Shown one piece after another: positions 43,809 to 52,640 of a stretch of 64,000 bases of DNA (positions within the stretch are counted from its first letter, which is position 1; every line of letters starts with the position of its first letter). A program made the translations under genes and the position numbers. The notes below the pieces were generated by a model. It was not told the DNA's origin and did not search any database. It worked only from the letters and a program-made list of their open reading frames with translations. Origin of the DNA: Streptomyces bambusae (GTDB taxonomy: Bacteria > Actinomycetota > Actinomycetes > Streptomycetales > Streptomycetaceae); assembly GCF_020532645.1 (NCBI RefSeq), contig NZ_JAJAUZ010000011.1, forward strand, positions 96,320 through 160,319, in the 5' to 3' direction.

Positions 43809-44561
43809 TCAGGCGTCGACCGCCGCCATGACCTCGTCGCTCACGTCGAAGTTGGCGAAGACGTTCTGCACGTCGTCGCTGTCCTCCAGCGCGTCGATCA
43901 GCTTGAACATCTTGCGGGCGCCCTCTTCGTCGAGCTCGACCTGCATGCTCGGGACGAAGCTGGACTCGGCCGAGTCGTAGTCGATGCCGGCCGCCTGGAG
44001 CGCACTGCGGACCGCGACCAGGTCGGTGGCCTCGCTGATGATCTCGAACTGCTCGCCGAGGTCGTTGACCTCCTCGGCGCCGGCCTCGAGGACCGTCTCC
44101 AGGACGTCGTCCTCGGACAGCTCGCCCTTGGGCAGCACGACGACGCCCTTGCGGTTGAACAGGTACGAGACGGAGCCCGGGTCGGCCATCGAGCCGCCGT
44201 TGCGGGTCATGGCCACGCGGACGTCGGACGCCGCGCGGTTGCGGTTGTCGGTGAGGCACTCGATGAGCACCGCGACACCGTTCGGGCCGTAGCCCTCGTA
44301 CATGATCGTCGCGTAGTCGACGCCGCCGGCCTCGAGGCCGCCGCCGCGCTTGACCGCGGAGTCGATGTTCTTGTTCGGGACCGAGCTCTTCTTGGCCTTC
44401 TGGATGGCGTCGAAGAGGGTCGGGTTGCCGTCCGGGTCGGCACCGCCGGTCCGGGCCGCGACCTCGATGTTCTTGATCAGCTTCGCGAAGAGCTTGCCGC
44501 GCTTGGCATCGATCACGGCCTTCTTGTGCTTCGTCGTAGCCCATTTAGAGTGGCCGGACAT
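43809..44561 (-). CDS. yebC: YebC/PmpR-family protein
   Basis: A 250-residue cytosolic protein of the YebC/TACO1 family, variously described as a transcriptional regulator or as a translation factor easing polyproline stalling. The N-terminus [21 protein letters not shown] is the family signature. [45 protein letters not shown] and [21 protein letters not shown] follow. ATG 44559-44561. It lies between pdxT and ruvC, as in many actinobacteria. Confidence 0.95.
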   Translation of the reverse strand: MSGHSKWATTKHKKAVIDAKRGKLFAKLIKNIEVAARTGGADPDGNPTLFDAIQKAKKSSVPNKNIDSAVKRGGGLEAGGVDYATIMYEGYGPNGVAVLIECLTDNRNRAASDVRVAMTRNGGSMADPGSVSYLFNRKGVVVLPKGELSEDDVLETVLEAGAEEVNDLGEQFEIISEATDLVAVRSALQAAGIDYDSAESSFVPSMQVELDEEGARKMFKLIDALEDSDDVQNVFANFDVSDEVMAAVDA

Positions 44562-44618
44562 CCGCCTGTCTCCTTCGCATCACCAACAGTGTTCTGGGCC
44601 GATCCTACCGGGGTCCGG

Positions 44619-45212
44619 TCAGCCGGTTGCGCGCACCATGTCCACGAAGTAGGCGTGGACCCGGTCGTCGCCGGTGAGTTCCGGGTGGAACGAGGTGGCG
44701 AGCACGTTGCCCTGGCGGACCGCAACGGTGTGGCCGTCGTAGGTGGCGAGCACCTCGGCGGCGGCGCCGACGGACTCCACCCACGGGGCGCGGATGAAGA
44801 CGCCCTCGACCGGGCCGCCCTCGATGCCGGCGAACTCGATCGCGGCCTCGAACGACTCGTTCTGGCGGCCGAACGCGTTCCGGCGGACGATCATGTCGAT
44901 GCCGCCGAGCGTCTCCTGGTCCTCACGGCCGTCCAGGATCTTGTCGGCGAGCATGATCATGCCGGCGCAGGTGCCGTACACCGGCATGCCGGCGCGCACG
45001 CGCTCGCGCAGCGGCTCCAGCATGCCGAACAGGACGGCGAGCTTGGACATGGTCGTCGACTCGCCGCCGGGGATCACCAGGGCGTCGACCTCGGCGAGCT
45101 CCTCGGGGCGCCGGACCGGCCTGGCCACGGCGTCCGCCGAGGCCAGAGCGATCAGGTGCTCCCGTACGTCGCCCTGGAGGGCCAGGACGCCAATGACGGG
45201 GGGGTTGTTCAT
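44619..45212 (-). CDS. pdxT: Pyridoxal 5'-phosphate synthase glutaminase subunit PdxT
   Basis: Supplies ammonia to PdxS for de novo vitamin B6 synthesis. The 197-residue class I amidotransferase has [22 protein letters not shown], the nucleophile Cys82 in [12 protein letters not shown], and the His/Glu pair in SFHPELTGD. The ATG at 45210-45212 is 11 bases after the pdxS stop; the two genes are an operon. The upstream open frame inside pdxS was discarded. Confidence 0.97.
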   Translation of the reverse strand: MNNPPVIGVLALQGDVREHLIALASADAVARPVRRPEELAEVDALVIPGGESTTMSKLAVLFGMLEPLRERVRAGMPVYGTCAGMIMLADKILDGREDQETLGGIDMIVRRNAFGRQNESFEAAIEFAGIEGGPVEGVFIRAPWVESVGAAAEVLATYDGHTVAVRQGNVLATSFHPELTGDDRVHAYFVDMVRATG

Positions 45213-45223
45213 GGTGTGGTGCC

Positions 45224-46135
45224 TTACCAGCCGCGGTTGGCGTAGCGCTCGGACTCGGGGAGGGTGTCGCAGTTGATGCCGACCATGGCCTCGCCCAGGT
45301 TGCGGGACGCGTCCGCGATGACCTTCGGGTCGTCGTAGAAGGTGGTGGCCTTCACGATGGCGGCGGCGCGCTTGGCCGGGTCGCCGGACTTGAAGATGCC
45401 GGAGCCGACGAAGACGCCCTCGGCACCGAGCTGGCGCATCAGGGCGGCGTCGGCCGGGGTGGCGACGCCACCGGCGGAGAACAGCACCACGGGGAGCTTG
45501 CCGAGCTCGGCGACCTCCTTGACCAGCTCGTACGGGGCGCGCAGCTCCTTGGCGGCGGCGAACAGCTCGTTGTTGTCGAAGCCGCGCAGCTTGGCGATCT
45601 CGTTCTTGATCTGGCGCAGGTGGCGGACGGCCTCGACGACGTTGCCGGTGCCGGCCTCGCCCTTCGAGCGGATCATGGCCGCGCCCTCGACGATGCGGCG
45701 CAGGGCCTCGCCGAGGTTGGTGGCGCCGCAGACGAAGGGGGTGGTGAACGCCCACTTGTCGGAGTGGTTGATCTCGTCGGCCGGGGTCAGGACCTCGGAC
45801 TCGTCGATGTAGTCGACACCGAGGGACTGGAGGACCTGGGCCTCGACGAAGTGCCCGATGCGGGACTTGGCCATGACCGGGATGGAGACCGCGCCGATGA
45901 TCTCTTCGATCATGTTGGGGTCGGACATGCGCGCCACGCCGCCGTCCTTGCGGATGTCCGCGGGGACCCGCTCCAGGGCCATGACGGCCACGGCGCCGGC
46001 GTCCTCGGCGATCTTCGCCTGCTCGGCGTTGACCACGTCCATGATCACGCCGCCCTTGAGCTGCTCGGCCATGCCGCGCTTGACGCGGGCGGTGCCGGTC
46101 TCGGGGGACTGAGTGGTGGTGGGAAGCGTGCTCAC
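45224..46135 (-). CDS. pdxS: Pyridoxal 5'-phosphate synthase lyase subunit PdxS
   Basis: Forms PLP from ribose 5-phosphate, glyceraldehyde 3-phosphate and ammonia. The 303 residues start at GTG 46133-46135. They contain [20 protein letters not shown], the Schiff-base Lys90 in [29 protein letters not shown], the second lysine region ([20 protein letters not shown]) and [16 protein letters not shown] lies upstream of the GTG. An open frame reaching 46219 would add residues not seen in the family. Confidence 0.97.
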   Translation of the reverse strand: MSTLPTTTQSPETGTARVKRGMAEQLKGGVIMDVVNAEQAKIAEDAGAVAVMALERVPADIRKDGGVARMSDPNMIEEIIGAVSIPVMAKSRIGHFVEAQVLQSLGVDYIDESEVLTPADEINHSDKWAFTTPFVCGATNLGEALRRIVEGAAMIRSKGEAGTGNVVEAVRHLRQIKNEIAKLRGFDNNELFAAAKELRAPYELVKEVAELGKLPVVLFSAGGVATPADAALMRQLGAEGVFVGSGIFKSGDPAKRAAAIVKATTFYDDPKVIADASRNLGEAMVGINCDTLPESERYANRGW

Positions 46136-46325
46136 GGATTGACCTCGCGATGGGGAGAGACGGGTGGTGCTGTGCCAGGAAACCCCGGGGAGCAGTCCAC
46201 TGCAAGGGCCAATGGTCACCCGGTGGCCCCTTCGGCCTGTGGATCAGCCGCTCGGCGGGGGTGGTGGCCCGTGGATCAAGGGGCCACTGGGGCTCGTGGC
46301 CCTCGGATCGATCTCGTGGTCGAGC

Positions 46326-46871
46326 TTACGCCGCCGTGCGGTCGGCGAGGGCCGCGGGGGGTTCGTCGTCCATCTCGAAGGCGAGGGGGAAGGCGGCGTG
46401 GCCGGCGAGGCGGAACCAGCGGACCTTGCGGTGGCGGCGCAGGGCGCGGGCGGCGCGGACGGCGTCGTTGAGGAACCGGCGGGCCATGGGGACCCGGCGG
46501 ACGGCCGCGGCGAGTTCCTCGGCGGCGTCGGCCCCGCCGGGGGCCTCGCGGAGCGCCTCGACCTGGCCGGGGTCCTCGAAGACGGCGCGCAGGGCCTGGC
46601 TGAGTTCGCTTTCGGCCACCTCGCGGTGGTCCTCCTCGGCCTGCCGGGCGGCGTGGGCGGCCTCGTAGAGGACGATCGAGGAGGCCGGGTCCAGGACGCC
46701 GGAGGTGGCCACCTCCAGGACCACCGAGGCGCGGCGGACGAGCTGGGCGTCGAGGGCGGCGCGGGCGGCGTCCATGCGGGAGTGGAGGCGGTCCAGGCGG
46801 CCGGCGGTCCAGCTGAGGTACAGGCCGATCGCGGCGAGCGCGAGCACGGCCCAGACGAGCGTTTCGATCAC
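46326..46871 (-). CDS. LemA-like membrane protein
   Basis: A 181-residue protein with one N-terminal transmembrane helix (ETLVWAVLALAAIGLYLSW) and a helical cytosolic domain. The pattern GRLDRLHSRMDAARAALDAQLVRRASVV resembles the LemA core, where the equivalent helix reads as NRVxxAWAQIDVQLKRR, and ARRFLNDAVRAARAL with FPLAFEMDDE matches the LemA FYNxxV...FF/FE ending. The match is clear in spacing but weak in identity, so it is a diverged LemA-like fold. GTG 46869-46871 was chosen because it starts at the helix. The function is unknown. Confidence 0.7.
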   Translation of the reverse strand: MIETLVWAVLALAAIGLYLSWTAGRLDRLHSRMDAARAALDAQLVRRASVVLEVATSGVLDPASSIVLYEAAHAARQAEEDHREVAESELSQALRAVFEDPGQVEALREAPGGADAAEELAAAVRRVPMARRFLNDAVRAARALRRHRKVRWFRLAGHAAFPLAFEMDDEPPAALADRTAA

Positions 46872-47177
46872 GCGACGCGACTCTACCGGCCCGCTCGGCC
46901 CCCGCCGCGCCCCGAACCGGGGCCCTGCCCCCGGGCCCCGCGCCGCAACCTCCCCCGGCCCCATGGGGCCGGGAGGCGCCCCCGGCTAGGGCTCACGGAT
47001 TCGGGGCTCCGCCCCGGACCCCGGTCCTCAAACGCCGGACGCGCTGGATTTTTCCCCCTGCCCGGACTTTGGCTGCGGGGCAACCCCGCGGGGTGCGGGG
47101 CGGAGTCCCGGAGTGCTGGGCTCGCCACCCGACGGGCCCCGCCGGCGATGGGGGCGAAGGGCCGCGGCCGGGTCCCG
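46872..47177. other. 306-base non-coding spacer with repeat copy 4
   Basis: The spacer between the LemA-like gene and the pimA stop holds no supportable ORF. It contains dispersed element copy 4 (47002-47049) and a second hairpin-rich stretch (47077-47112, GGGGCAACCCCGCGGGG followed by GTGCGGGGCGGAG). The LemA-like gene start and its probable promoter lie at the high-coordinate side of 46871. Confidence 0.7.
47002..47049 (-). repeat. Dispersed GC-rich intergenic element, copy 4
   Basis: The minus strand reads ATCCAGCGCGTCCGGCGTTT, then GAGGACCGGGGTCCGGGG and CGGAGCCCCG, differing from copy 1 at only a few positions. It lies downstream of pimA in the sense direction. Confidence 0.85.
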
Positions 47178-48368
47178 TCAGTCCGGGGGGAAGGCCGAGT
47201 GGGAGGCGGGGGTGGCGCCCAGGCCCAGGCGGGTGCGGAGCGGGACCCGTTCGTCCGTGGCGACGGACGCCGCGCCCTGGGTGACCGTCTCGTAGACGGC
47301 CAGGATGTCCGCCCCGACCGTGGACCAGTCGAAGCGCCGCACGTGCGCGGACCCGTGCCGGCTCAGCGCGGCGCGCCGCGCCGGATCGGACAGCAGCCGC
47401 ACGGCCGCCTCCGCCAGCGCCGACGGGTCCTCGTTGGCGAACAGCTCCCCCGCCGCTCCCTGGTCCAGCACCTGCGCGAACGCGTCCAGATCGGAGGCCA
47501 GCACCGGCGCCCCCGCCGACAGCGCCTCTACCAGGATGATCCCGAAGCTCTCGCCCCCGGTGTTCGGCGCGACGTACACGTCCACGCTCCGCAGCAGCCG
47601 CGCCTTGTCCTCGTCGCTGACCATCCCGAGGAACTCGACCCGCGACCGCATCTCGGCCGGCAGCGAGGCGACCGCTTCGACCTCGTCGCCGCGCCCGGCG
47701 ACGATCAGCCGGGTGTCCGGCAGCTCGGCGAGGATCTCCGGCAGGGCCGCCATCAGCACCGGCAGCCCCTTGCGCGGCTCGTCGATGCGCCCGATGAACC
47801 CGAGCGTGCCGCCCTGCCACTCCGCCTTCGGCTCCGCGCCGGCGAAGAAGTCCACGTCGACGCCGTTGGGGATGACCACCGCGTCCCCGCCGAGGTGCTC
47901 GACGAGGGTCCGCCGCGCGTACTCGCTCACCGCGATCCGGGCGCTGATCTTCTCCAGCGCCGGCTGCAGGATCGGGTACGCCGCGATCATCGCCCGGGAC
48001 CGCGGGTTGGAGGTGTGGAAGGTGGCCACGATCGGCCCCTGCGCGGCCCAGCAGGTCAGCAGGCCCAGCGACGGCGAGGTGGGCTCGTGGATGTGGACGA
48101 CGTCGAACATGCCCTCGTGCAGCCAGCGCCGCACCCGCGCGGCGGACAGGAAGCCGAAGTTCAGCCGGGCCACCGACCCGTTGTAGCGGACCGGCACGGC
48201 CCGGCCCGCCGAGACCGCGTACGGCGGCAGCGGGGTGTCGTCGTCGGAGGGCGCGAGCACGGAGACCTCGTGGCCGCGCGCGATCAGGTGCTCGGCGAGG
48301 TCGCGGATGTGGAACTGGACCCCGCCGGGGACGTCCCACGCGTACGGGCAGACGATGCCGATCCTCAT
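47178..48368 (-). CDS. pimA: Phosphatidyl-myo-inositol mannosyltransferase PimA (GT4)
   Basis: Transfers mannose from GDP-mannose to phosphatidylinositol, the first PIM step on the cytosolic face. The 396-residue GT-B enzyme has CPYAWDVPGGVQFHIRDLAEH, HIHEPTSPSLGLL, VATFHTSNPRSR, IPNGVDVDFF, GFIGRIDEPRKGLPVL and ESFGIILVEALSAGAPVLASD (donor phosphate site). The ATG at 48366-48368 overlaps the acyltransferase stop by 4 bases. Order and content match the mycobacterial pgsA-patA-pimA cluster. Confidence 0.93.
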   Translation of the reverse strand: MRIGIVCPYAWDVPGGVQFHIRDLAEHLIARGHEVSVLAPSDDDTPLPPYAVSAGRAVPVRYNGSVARLNFGFLSAARVRRWLHEGMFDVVHIHEPTSPSLGLLTCWAAQGPIVATFHTSNPRSRAMIAAYPILQPALEKISARIAVSEYARRTLVEHLGGDAVVIPNGVDVDFFAGAEPKAEWQGGTLGFIGRIDEPRKGLPVLMAALPEILAELPDTRLIVAGRGDEVEAVASLPAEMRSRVEFLGMVSDEDKARLLRSVDVYVAPNTGGESFGIILVEALSAGAPVLASDLDAFAQVLDQGAAGELFANEDPSALAEAAVRLLSDPARRAALSRHGSAHVRRFDWSTVGADILAVYETVTQGAASVATDERVPLRTRLGLGATPASHSAFPPD

Positions 48369-49300
48369 GCGCCCGCCGCCTCGGTCCGGGGCTCCGGCCC
48401 GGGGGCCTTCGCCGGGTCCAGGTCGGCGGTCCACAGCCGCTGGAGCATGTGCCAGTCCTCCGGGTGGCGGCCGATGCCGGCCGCGAAGTCGTCGGCCATC
48501 GCCTGCGTCATCACGGCGGTCTTCTCCTTCCGCGTCCCGGTCTCCGGCACCGCCACCGGCGGGTGGATCAGACCCCGCATCAGGGGGCCCTCGTACCAGA
48601 GGTTCACGGGCAGCAGCAGCGCGCCGGTCTGCTGGGCGAGCAGCGCGGGACCGGCGGGCATCCGCGCCGTGGCGCCGAAGAAGTCGACCTCGACGCCGGA
48701 CGAGGACAGGTCGCGGTCGGCGACCAGGCAGATCAGCCCGCCCGCCCGCAGCCGCCGGGCCAGGGTCCCGAACGCGGCGCCGCCGCTGTGCGGCAGCACC
48801 TCCATGCCCAGGCTCTCCCGGTAGGCGACGAACCGGTCGAAGAGGCTCTCCGGCTTCAGCCGCTCGGCCACCGTCGTGAACGGCACGCCGACGTACGAGG
48901 TGACCCACGCGCCCGCGAGGTCCCAGTTCGCCAGGTGCGGCAGCGCGACGATCACCCCGCGGCCGGACGCCAGACCGTCCCGCAGGTGGTGCTCGCCGTC
49001 GATGACGACGCCCTCGCGGATCCGCTCCGGGGTCCACGCGGGCAGCCGGAACGACTCCATCCAGTAGCGCATGTACGAGCGCATGCCGGCCTGCGACAGG
49101 GCGCGCAGCCGGTCCGGTCCGGCCTCCGGGACCACCCGGGCGAGGTTGGCCTCCAGCCGCTGCACGCTGGGCCCGCGGCGCTGCCACGCCAGGTCGGCGA
49201 TCTTCCGGCCGAGGGCGGCGGCGGCCGGCTCGGGGAGCTTCTTCACCCCGGCCCAGCCCGCGCCGTACAGCCCGTCGGTCAGCTTGTCCCGCAGGGTCAC
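48365..49300 (-). CDS. Phosphatidylinositol mannoside acyltransferase (PatA-like)
   Basis: A lysophospholipid/lipid A-type acyltransferase that adds palmitate to the mannose of PIM. The 311 residues carry the catalytic HxxxxD motif in ALPHLANWDLAG (His122, Asp127), LVADRDLSSSGVEVDFFG and PAGPALLAQQTGALLLPV. A helical N-terminus suggests peripheral membrane binding. GTG 49298-49300 overlaps the upstream synthase stop by 4 bases (GTGA) and the stop overlaps pimA by 4, so the three genes are translationally coupled. Confidence 0.92.
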   Translation of the reverse strand: MTLRDKLTDGLYGAGWAGVKKLPEPAAAALGRKIADLAWQRRGPSVQRLEANLARVVPEAGPDRLRALSQAGMRSYMRYWMESFRLPAWTPERIREGVVIDGEHHLRDGLASGRGVIVALPHLANWDLAGAWVTSYVGVPFTTVAERLKPESLFDRFVAYRESLGMEVLPHSGGAAFGTLARRLRAGGLICLVADRDLSSSGVEVDFFGATARMPAGPALLAQQTGALLLPVNLWYEGPLMRGLIHPPVAVPETGTRKEKTAVMTQAMADDFAAGIGRHPEDWHMLQRLWTADLDPAKAPGPEPRTEAAGA

Positions 49301-49989
49301 CCGGCACCGCCGTCGGACCCGGCCGGCGCGTCGGAGGGGGCGGCGGCCCGGTCGGCCGCGTCGGCCTCGGCGGCCTCCCGGCGGACCGTGACCACCCGCT
49401 GCACCAGCGTGATCAGGGAGCCCACGGCCACCAGCCACAGAGCGGCCGGCAGCAGCACCCCGATCCACGAGGGCACGCCGAAGGTCTGCAGGCCGGAGAG
49501 GCCGGCCGCGACCAGCGAGACGACGAGCCGCTCGGCCCGCTCGACGAGTCCGTTGACGGCGACCGGCAGGCCGATCGATTCGCCGCGGGCCTTCGTGTAC
49601 GAGACCACCTGGCCGCTCGCCAGGCAGAAGATGGCGACGGCGCACAGCATGTTGTCGTGGCCCGATCCCGCGTACCAGAGCGCCAGCCCGCCGAAGATCG
49701 CCGCGTCGGCGACCCGGTCGAGCGTGGAGTCGAGGAAGGCGCCCCACCGGCTGGAGACGCCCGCCTGGCGGGCCATGTTCCCGTCCACGAGGTCCGAGAA
49801 CACGAAGAGGGTGATGACGATCGTCCCCCAGAAGAACTCGCCCCGGGGGAAGAAGACCAGCGCGCCCGCCACCACACCGGCGGTGCCGATCAGGGTGACC
49901 GCGTCGGGGCTCACCCCCCGGCGGAGCAGAAACGCGGCGAACGGTGTGAGGACACGCGTGAAGAATGCACGCGCGTACTTGTTCAGCAT
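49297..49989 (-). CDS. CDP-alcohol phosphatidyltransferase (phosphatidylinositol phosphate synthase type)
   Basis: A 230-residue integral membrane enzyme with six helices and the CDP-alcohol motif DLVDGNMARQAGVSSRWGAF ending in LDSTLD; metal ligands Asp66, Asp69, Asp87 and Asp91. Linkage to pimA and patA indicates that the acceptor is inositol phosphate (PgsA1/PIS family), giving the PI used for PIMs. The tail is Ala/Asp-rich. ATG 49987-49989 begins LNKYARAFFTRVLTPFA. It is first in the three-gene unit, divergent from the EF-G-like gene. Confidence 0.9.
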   Translation of the reverse strand: MLNKYARAFFTRVLTPFAAFLLRRGVSPDAVTLIGTAGVVAGALVFFPRGEFFWGTIVITLFVFSDLVDGNMARQAGVSSRWGAFLDSTLDRVADAAIFGGLALWYAGSGHDNMLCAVAIFCLASGQVVSYTKARGESIGLPVAVNGLVERAERLVVSLVAAGLSGLQTFGVPSWIGVLLPAALWLVAVGSLITLVQRVVTVRREAAEADAADRAAAPSDAPAGSDGGAG

Positions 49990-50225
49990 GGCCTTCCCAG
50001 AGGGTCGCTGGGCCGCGCGGCCACAGCGGCCACCGGCTGGCCCATCGTAGCCAGGGGCCGGGCCGCAGCCCCGCGCACCCACCGGTTCGCGTCAGGTACG
50101 ACGTATGGACGCACGGTGACACCGGTGCAAAGCTCGAAGGATCGCGGAAGCGAGCGGACCCTTTGGTTCCGCTCCCCCGCCGACCGCACGCCACCTCACC
50201 GCTAGGACCGGGAGGCACCAATTCC

Positions 50226-52433
50226 ATGGGCGACAAGGCGAACACACCATCCGCAGCCGCCGGGGCCGCCGGCAGGGCACCGTCGGCCGACCGGCCCGAC
50301 TCCCTCCGGAACGTGGTGCTGGTCGGCCACAGCGGCTCCGGCAAGACCACCCTGGTCGAGGCCCTCGCCCTGACCGCGGGCGCGGTCAACCGGGCCGGCC
50401 GGGTCGAGGACGGCGGCACCGTCTCCGACCACGACGAGATCGAGCACCGGCAGCAGCGCTCGGTCCAGCTCTCGCTCGTCCCCGTCGGCTGGGACGGCAT
50501 CAAGATCAACCTCCTGGACACCCCCGGGTACGCCGACTTCGTCGGAGAGCTCCGGGCCGGTCTGCGCGCCGCCGACGCGGCCCTGTTCGTGGTCTCGGCC
50601 GCCGACGGCATCGACGGCGCCACCCGGATGGTGTGGGACGAGTGCGAGGCCGTCGGGATGCCCCGGGCCATCGTCGTCACCCATCTGGAGGCAGCCCGGG
50701 CCGACTATTCCCAGATGGCCACCGCCTGCGGCGACATCTTCGGCGGGGACGACCCCGACGCCGTCGTCCCCCTCTACCTGCCCCTGCACGGCCCCGCCGG
50801 CGCCGACGGCCACGCCCCCGTCACCGGCCTCCTCGGCCTCCTGACCCGCCGCGTGTACGACTACTCCTCCGGCGAGCGCACCGAGCGCGACCCCGACCCG
50901 GCCGAGCTGGCCCTGATCTCCGAGGCCCGCAACCGGCTGATCGAGGGGATCATCGCCGAGAGCGAGGACGAGGGCCTGATGGACCGCTACCTCGGCGGCG
51001 AGGACATCGACCTGCAGACCCTGATCGACGACCTGGAGCGGGCCGTGGCCCGCGGCACCTTCCACCCGGTCCTCATGGCCGCGCCCGCCGCGGACGGCGC
51101 CCGCCAGGGCCTGGGCACCGTCGAACTGCTGGAACTGATCACCGGCGGCTTCCCCACCCCCCTCGAACGCGCCCCCGTCGAGGTGACCACCCCCGACGGC
51201 GCGGCCCGGCCCGCCGTCGGCTGCGACCCGGCCGGCCCGCTCCTGGCCGAGGTCGTCAAGACCTCCTCCGACCCGTACGTCGGCCGGGTCTCGCTGGTCC
51301 GGGTCTTCTCCGGCACCCTCCGGTCCGACCAGACCGTCCACGTCAGCGGCCACGGGCTGACCGACCGCGGCCACGAGGACCACGACGTCGACGAGAAGAT
51401 CGGCGCCCTCACGAGCCCGTTCGGCAAGCACCAGCGCCCCCTCGGCAGCTGCATCGCCGGCGACCTCGCCTGCGTGGCCAAACTCACCCGTGCCGAGACC
51501 GGCGACACCCTCTCCGCCAAGGACGCGCCGCTGCTCATGGCGCCCTGGGAGATGCCCGACCCGCTGCTCCCCCTGGCCGTCCGTGCGCACAGCAAGGCCG
51601 ACGAGGACAAGCTCAGCCAGGGCCTCTCCCGGCTCGTCGCCGAGGACCCGACCATGCGCCTGGAGCAGAACCAGCACACCCACCAGGTCGTCCTGTGGTG
51701 TCTCGGCGAGGCGCACCGCGACGTCGTCGTCGAACGCCTGCGCAGCCGGTACGGGGTCCAGGTGGACCCGGTGCCGCACAAGGTGAGCCTGCGCGAGACC
51801 TTCGCCGGCAAGGCGGCGGGCCGCGGCCGGCACGTCAAGCAGTCCGGCGGGCACGGCCAGTTCGCGATCTGCGAGATCGAGGTCGAGCCGCTGCCCCCGG
51901 GCAGCGGGATCGAGTTCGTCGACAAGGTCGTCGGCGGCGCGGTGCCCCGCTCCTTCATCCCGTCCGTCGAGAAGGGCGTACGCAGCCAGGCCGCCCGCGG
52001 GGTCGCCGCGGGCCACCCGCTGGTCGACGTACGGGTCATCCTGCGGGACGGCAAGGCGCACTCGGTGGACTCCTCCGACGCCGCTTTCCAGACCGCCGGC
52101 GCCCTCGCCCTGCGGGAGGCCGCCGCCGAGGCCCGCATCGACCTCCTCGAACCCGTCGCCGAGCTTTCCGTACTGGTCCCCGACGACTACGTGGGCACCG
52201 TCATGAGCGACCTGTCGGGCCGCCGCGGCCGGGTCGTCGGCACCGAACAGGCCGGCGACAGCCGCACGCTGGTCCGCGCCGAGGTACCGGAGATCGAGAT
52301 CGACCGGTACGCGGTGGACCTGCGCTCCCTGTCCCACGGCACCGGCCGGTTCAGCCGCAGCTACGCCCGGCACGAGCCGATGCCGCCGCAGTTGGCCGAA
52401 AAGGTCCGTGAACAGGCCGAGAAGGGCTCCTAG
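50226..52433 (+). CDS. EF-G-like GTPase (FusA2 type) with degenerate G4 motif
   Basis: A 735-residue homologue of elongation factor G, distinct from the main FusA. All EF-G domains are present: a G domain with Walker A GHSGSGKT (34-41) and DTPGYADF (98-105), domain II (VGRVSLVRVFSGTLRSDQTV), III, IV (AAGRGRHVKQSGGHGQFAIC) and V (PDDYVGTVMSDLSGRRG). The G4 motif, NKxD in FusA, is Thr152-His-Leu-Glu155 here, so guanine specificity is doubtful. Actinobacteria commonly keep such a second EF-G; mycobacterial FusA2 is reported not to support translocation. The role is unknown. ATG 50226 follows GGGAGG. Confidence 0.9.
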   Translation: MGDKANTPSAAAGAAGRAPSADRPDSLRNVVLVGHSGSGKTTLVEALALTAGAVNRAGRVEDGGTVSDHDEIEHRQQRSVQLSLVPVGWDGIKINLLDTPGYADFVGELRAGLRAADAALFVVSAADGIDGATRMVWDECEAVGMPRAIVVTHLEAARADYSQMATACGDIFGGDDPDAVVPLYLPLHGPAGADGHAPVTGLLGLLTRRVYDYSSGERTERDPDPAELALISEARNRLIEGIIAESEDEGLMDRYLGGEDIDLQTLIDDLERAVARGTFHPVLMAAPAADGARQGLGTVELLELITGGFPTPLERAPVEVTTPDGAARPAVGCDPAGPLLAEVVKTSSDPYVGRVSLVRVFSGTLRSDQTVHVSGHGLTDRGHEDHDVDEKIGALTSPFGKHQRPLGSCIAGDLACVAKLTRAETGDTLSAKDAPLLMAPWEMPDPLLPLAVRAHSKADEDKLSQGLSRLVAEDPTMRLEQNQHTHQVVLWCLGEAHRDVVVERLRSRYGVQVDPVPHKVSLRETFAGKAAGRGRHVKQSGGHGQFAICEIEVEPLPPGSGIEFVDKVVGGAVPRSFIPSVEKGVRSQAARGVAAGHPLVDVRVILRDGKAHSVDSSDAAFQTAGALALREAAAEARIDLLEPVAELSVLVPDDYVGTVMSDLSGRRGRVVGTEQAGDSRTLVRAEVPEIEIDRYAVDLRSLSHGTGRFSRSYARHEPMPPQLAEKVREQAEKGS

Positions 52434-52451
52434 TTCCCCCTGAACGCGCGC

Positions 52452-52483
52452 GCCGCCCACCCAACTCGGTTGCGGTGGGCGGC
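52452..52483 (+). terminator. Terminator downstream of the EF-G-like gene
   Basis: Stem GCCGCCCACC / GGTGGGCGGC (52452-52461 / 52474-52483) with a 12-base loop, followed by ATTTCCC, 18 bases past the stop. Confidence 0.75.
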
Positions 52484-52640
52484 ATTTCCCCGTCCCCTGA
52501 CGCGGAGGCACCCGCCCCCGTTAGGCTTTTCGGCAGGTGTGCCGGGTGGGACGGCGGGGAACGAGCCGCATGGGGAGCGACAGCGGGCGGCACGGATGCC
52601 CCCGCGGCACAGCCGGCACGGCACACGGCACGGCACAGCG

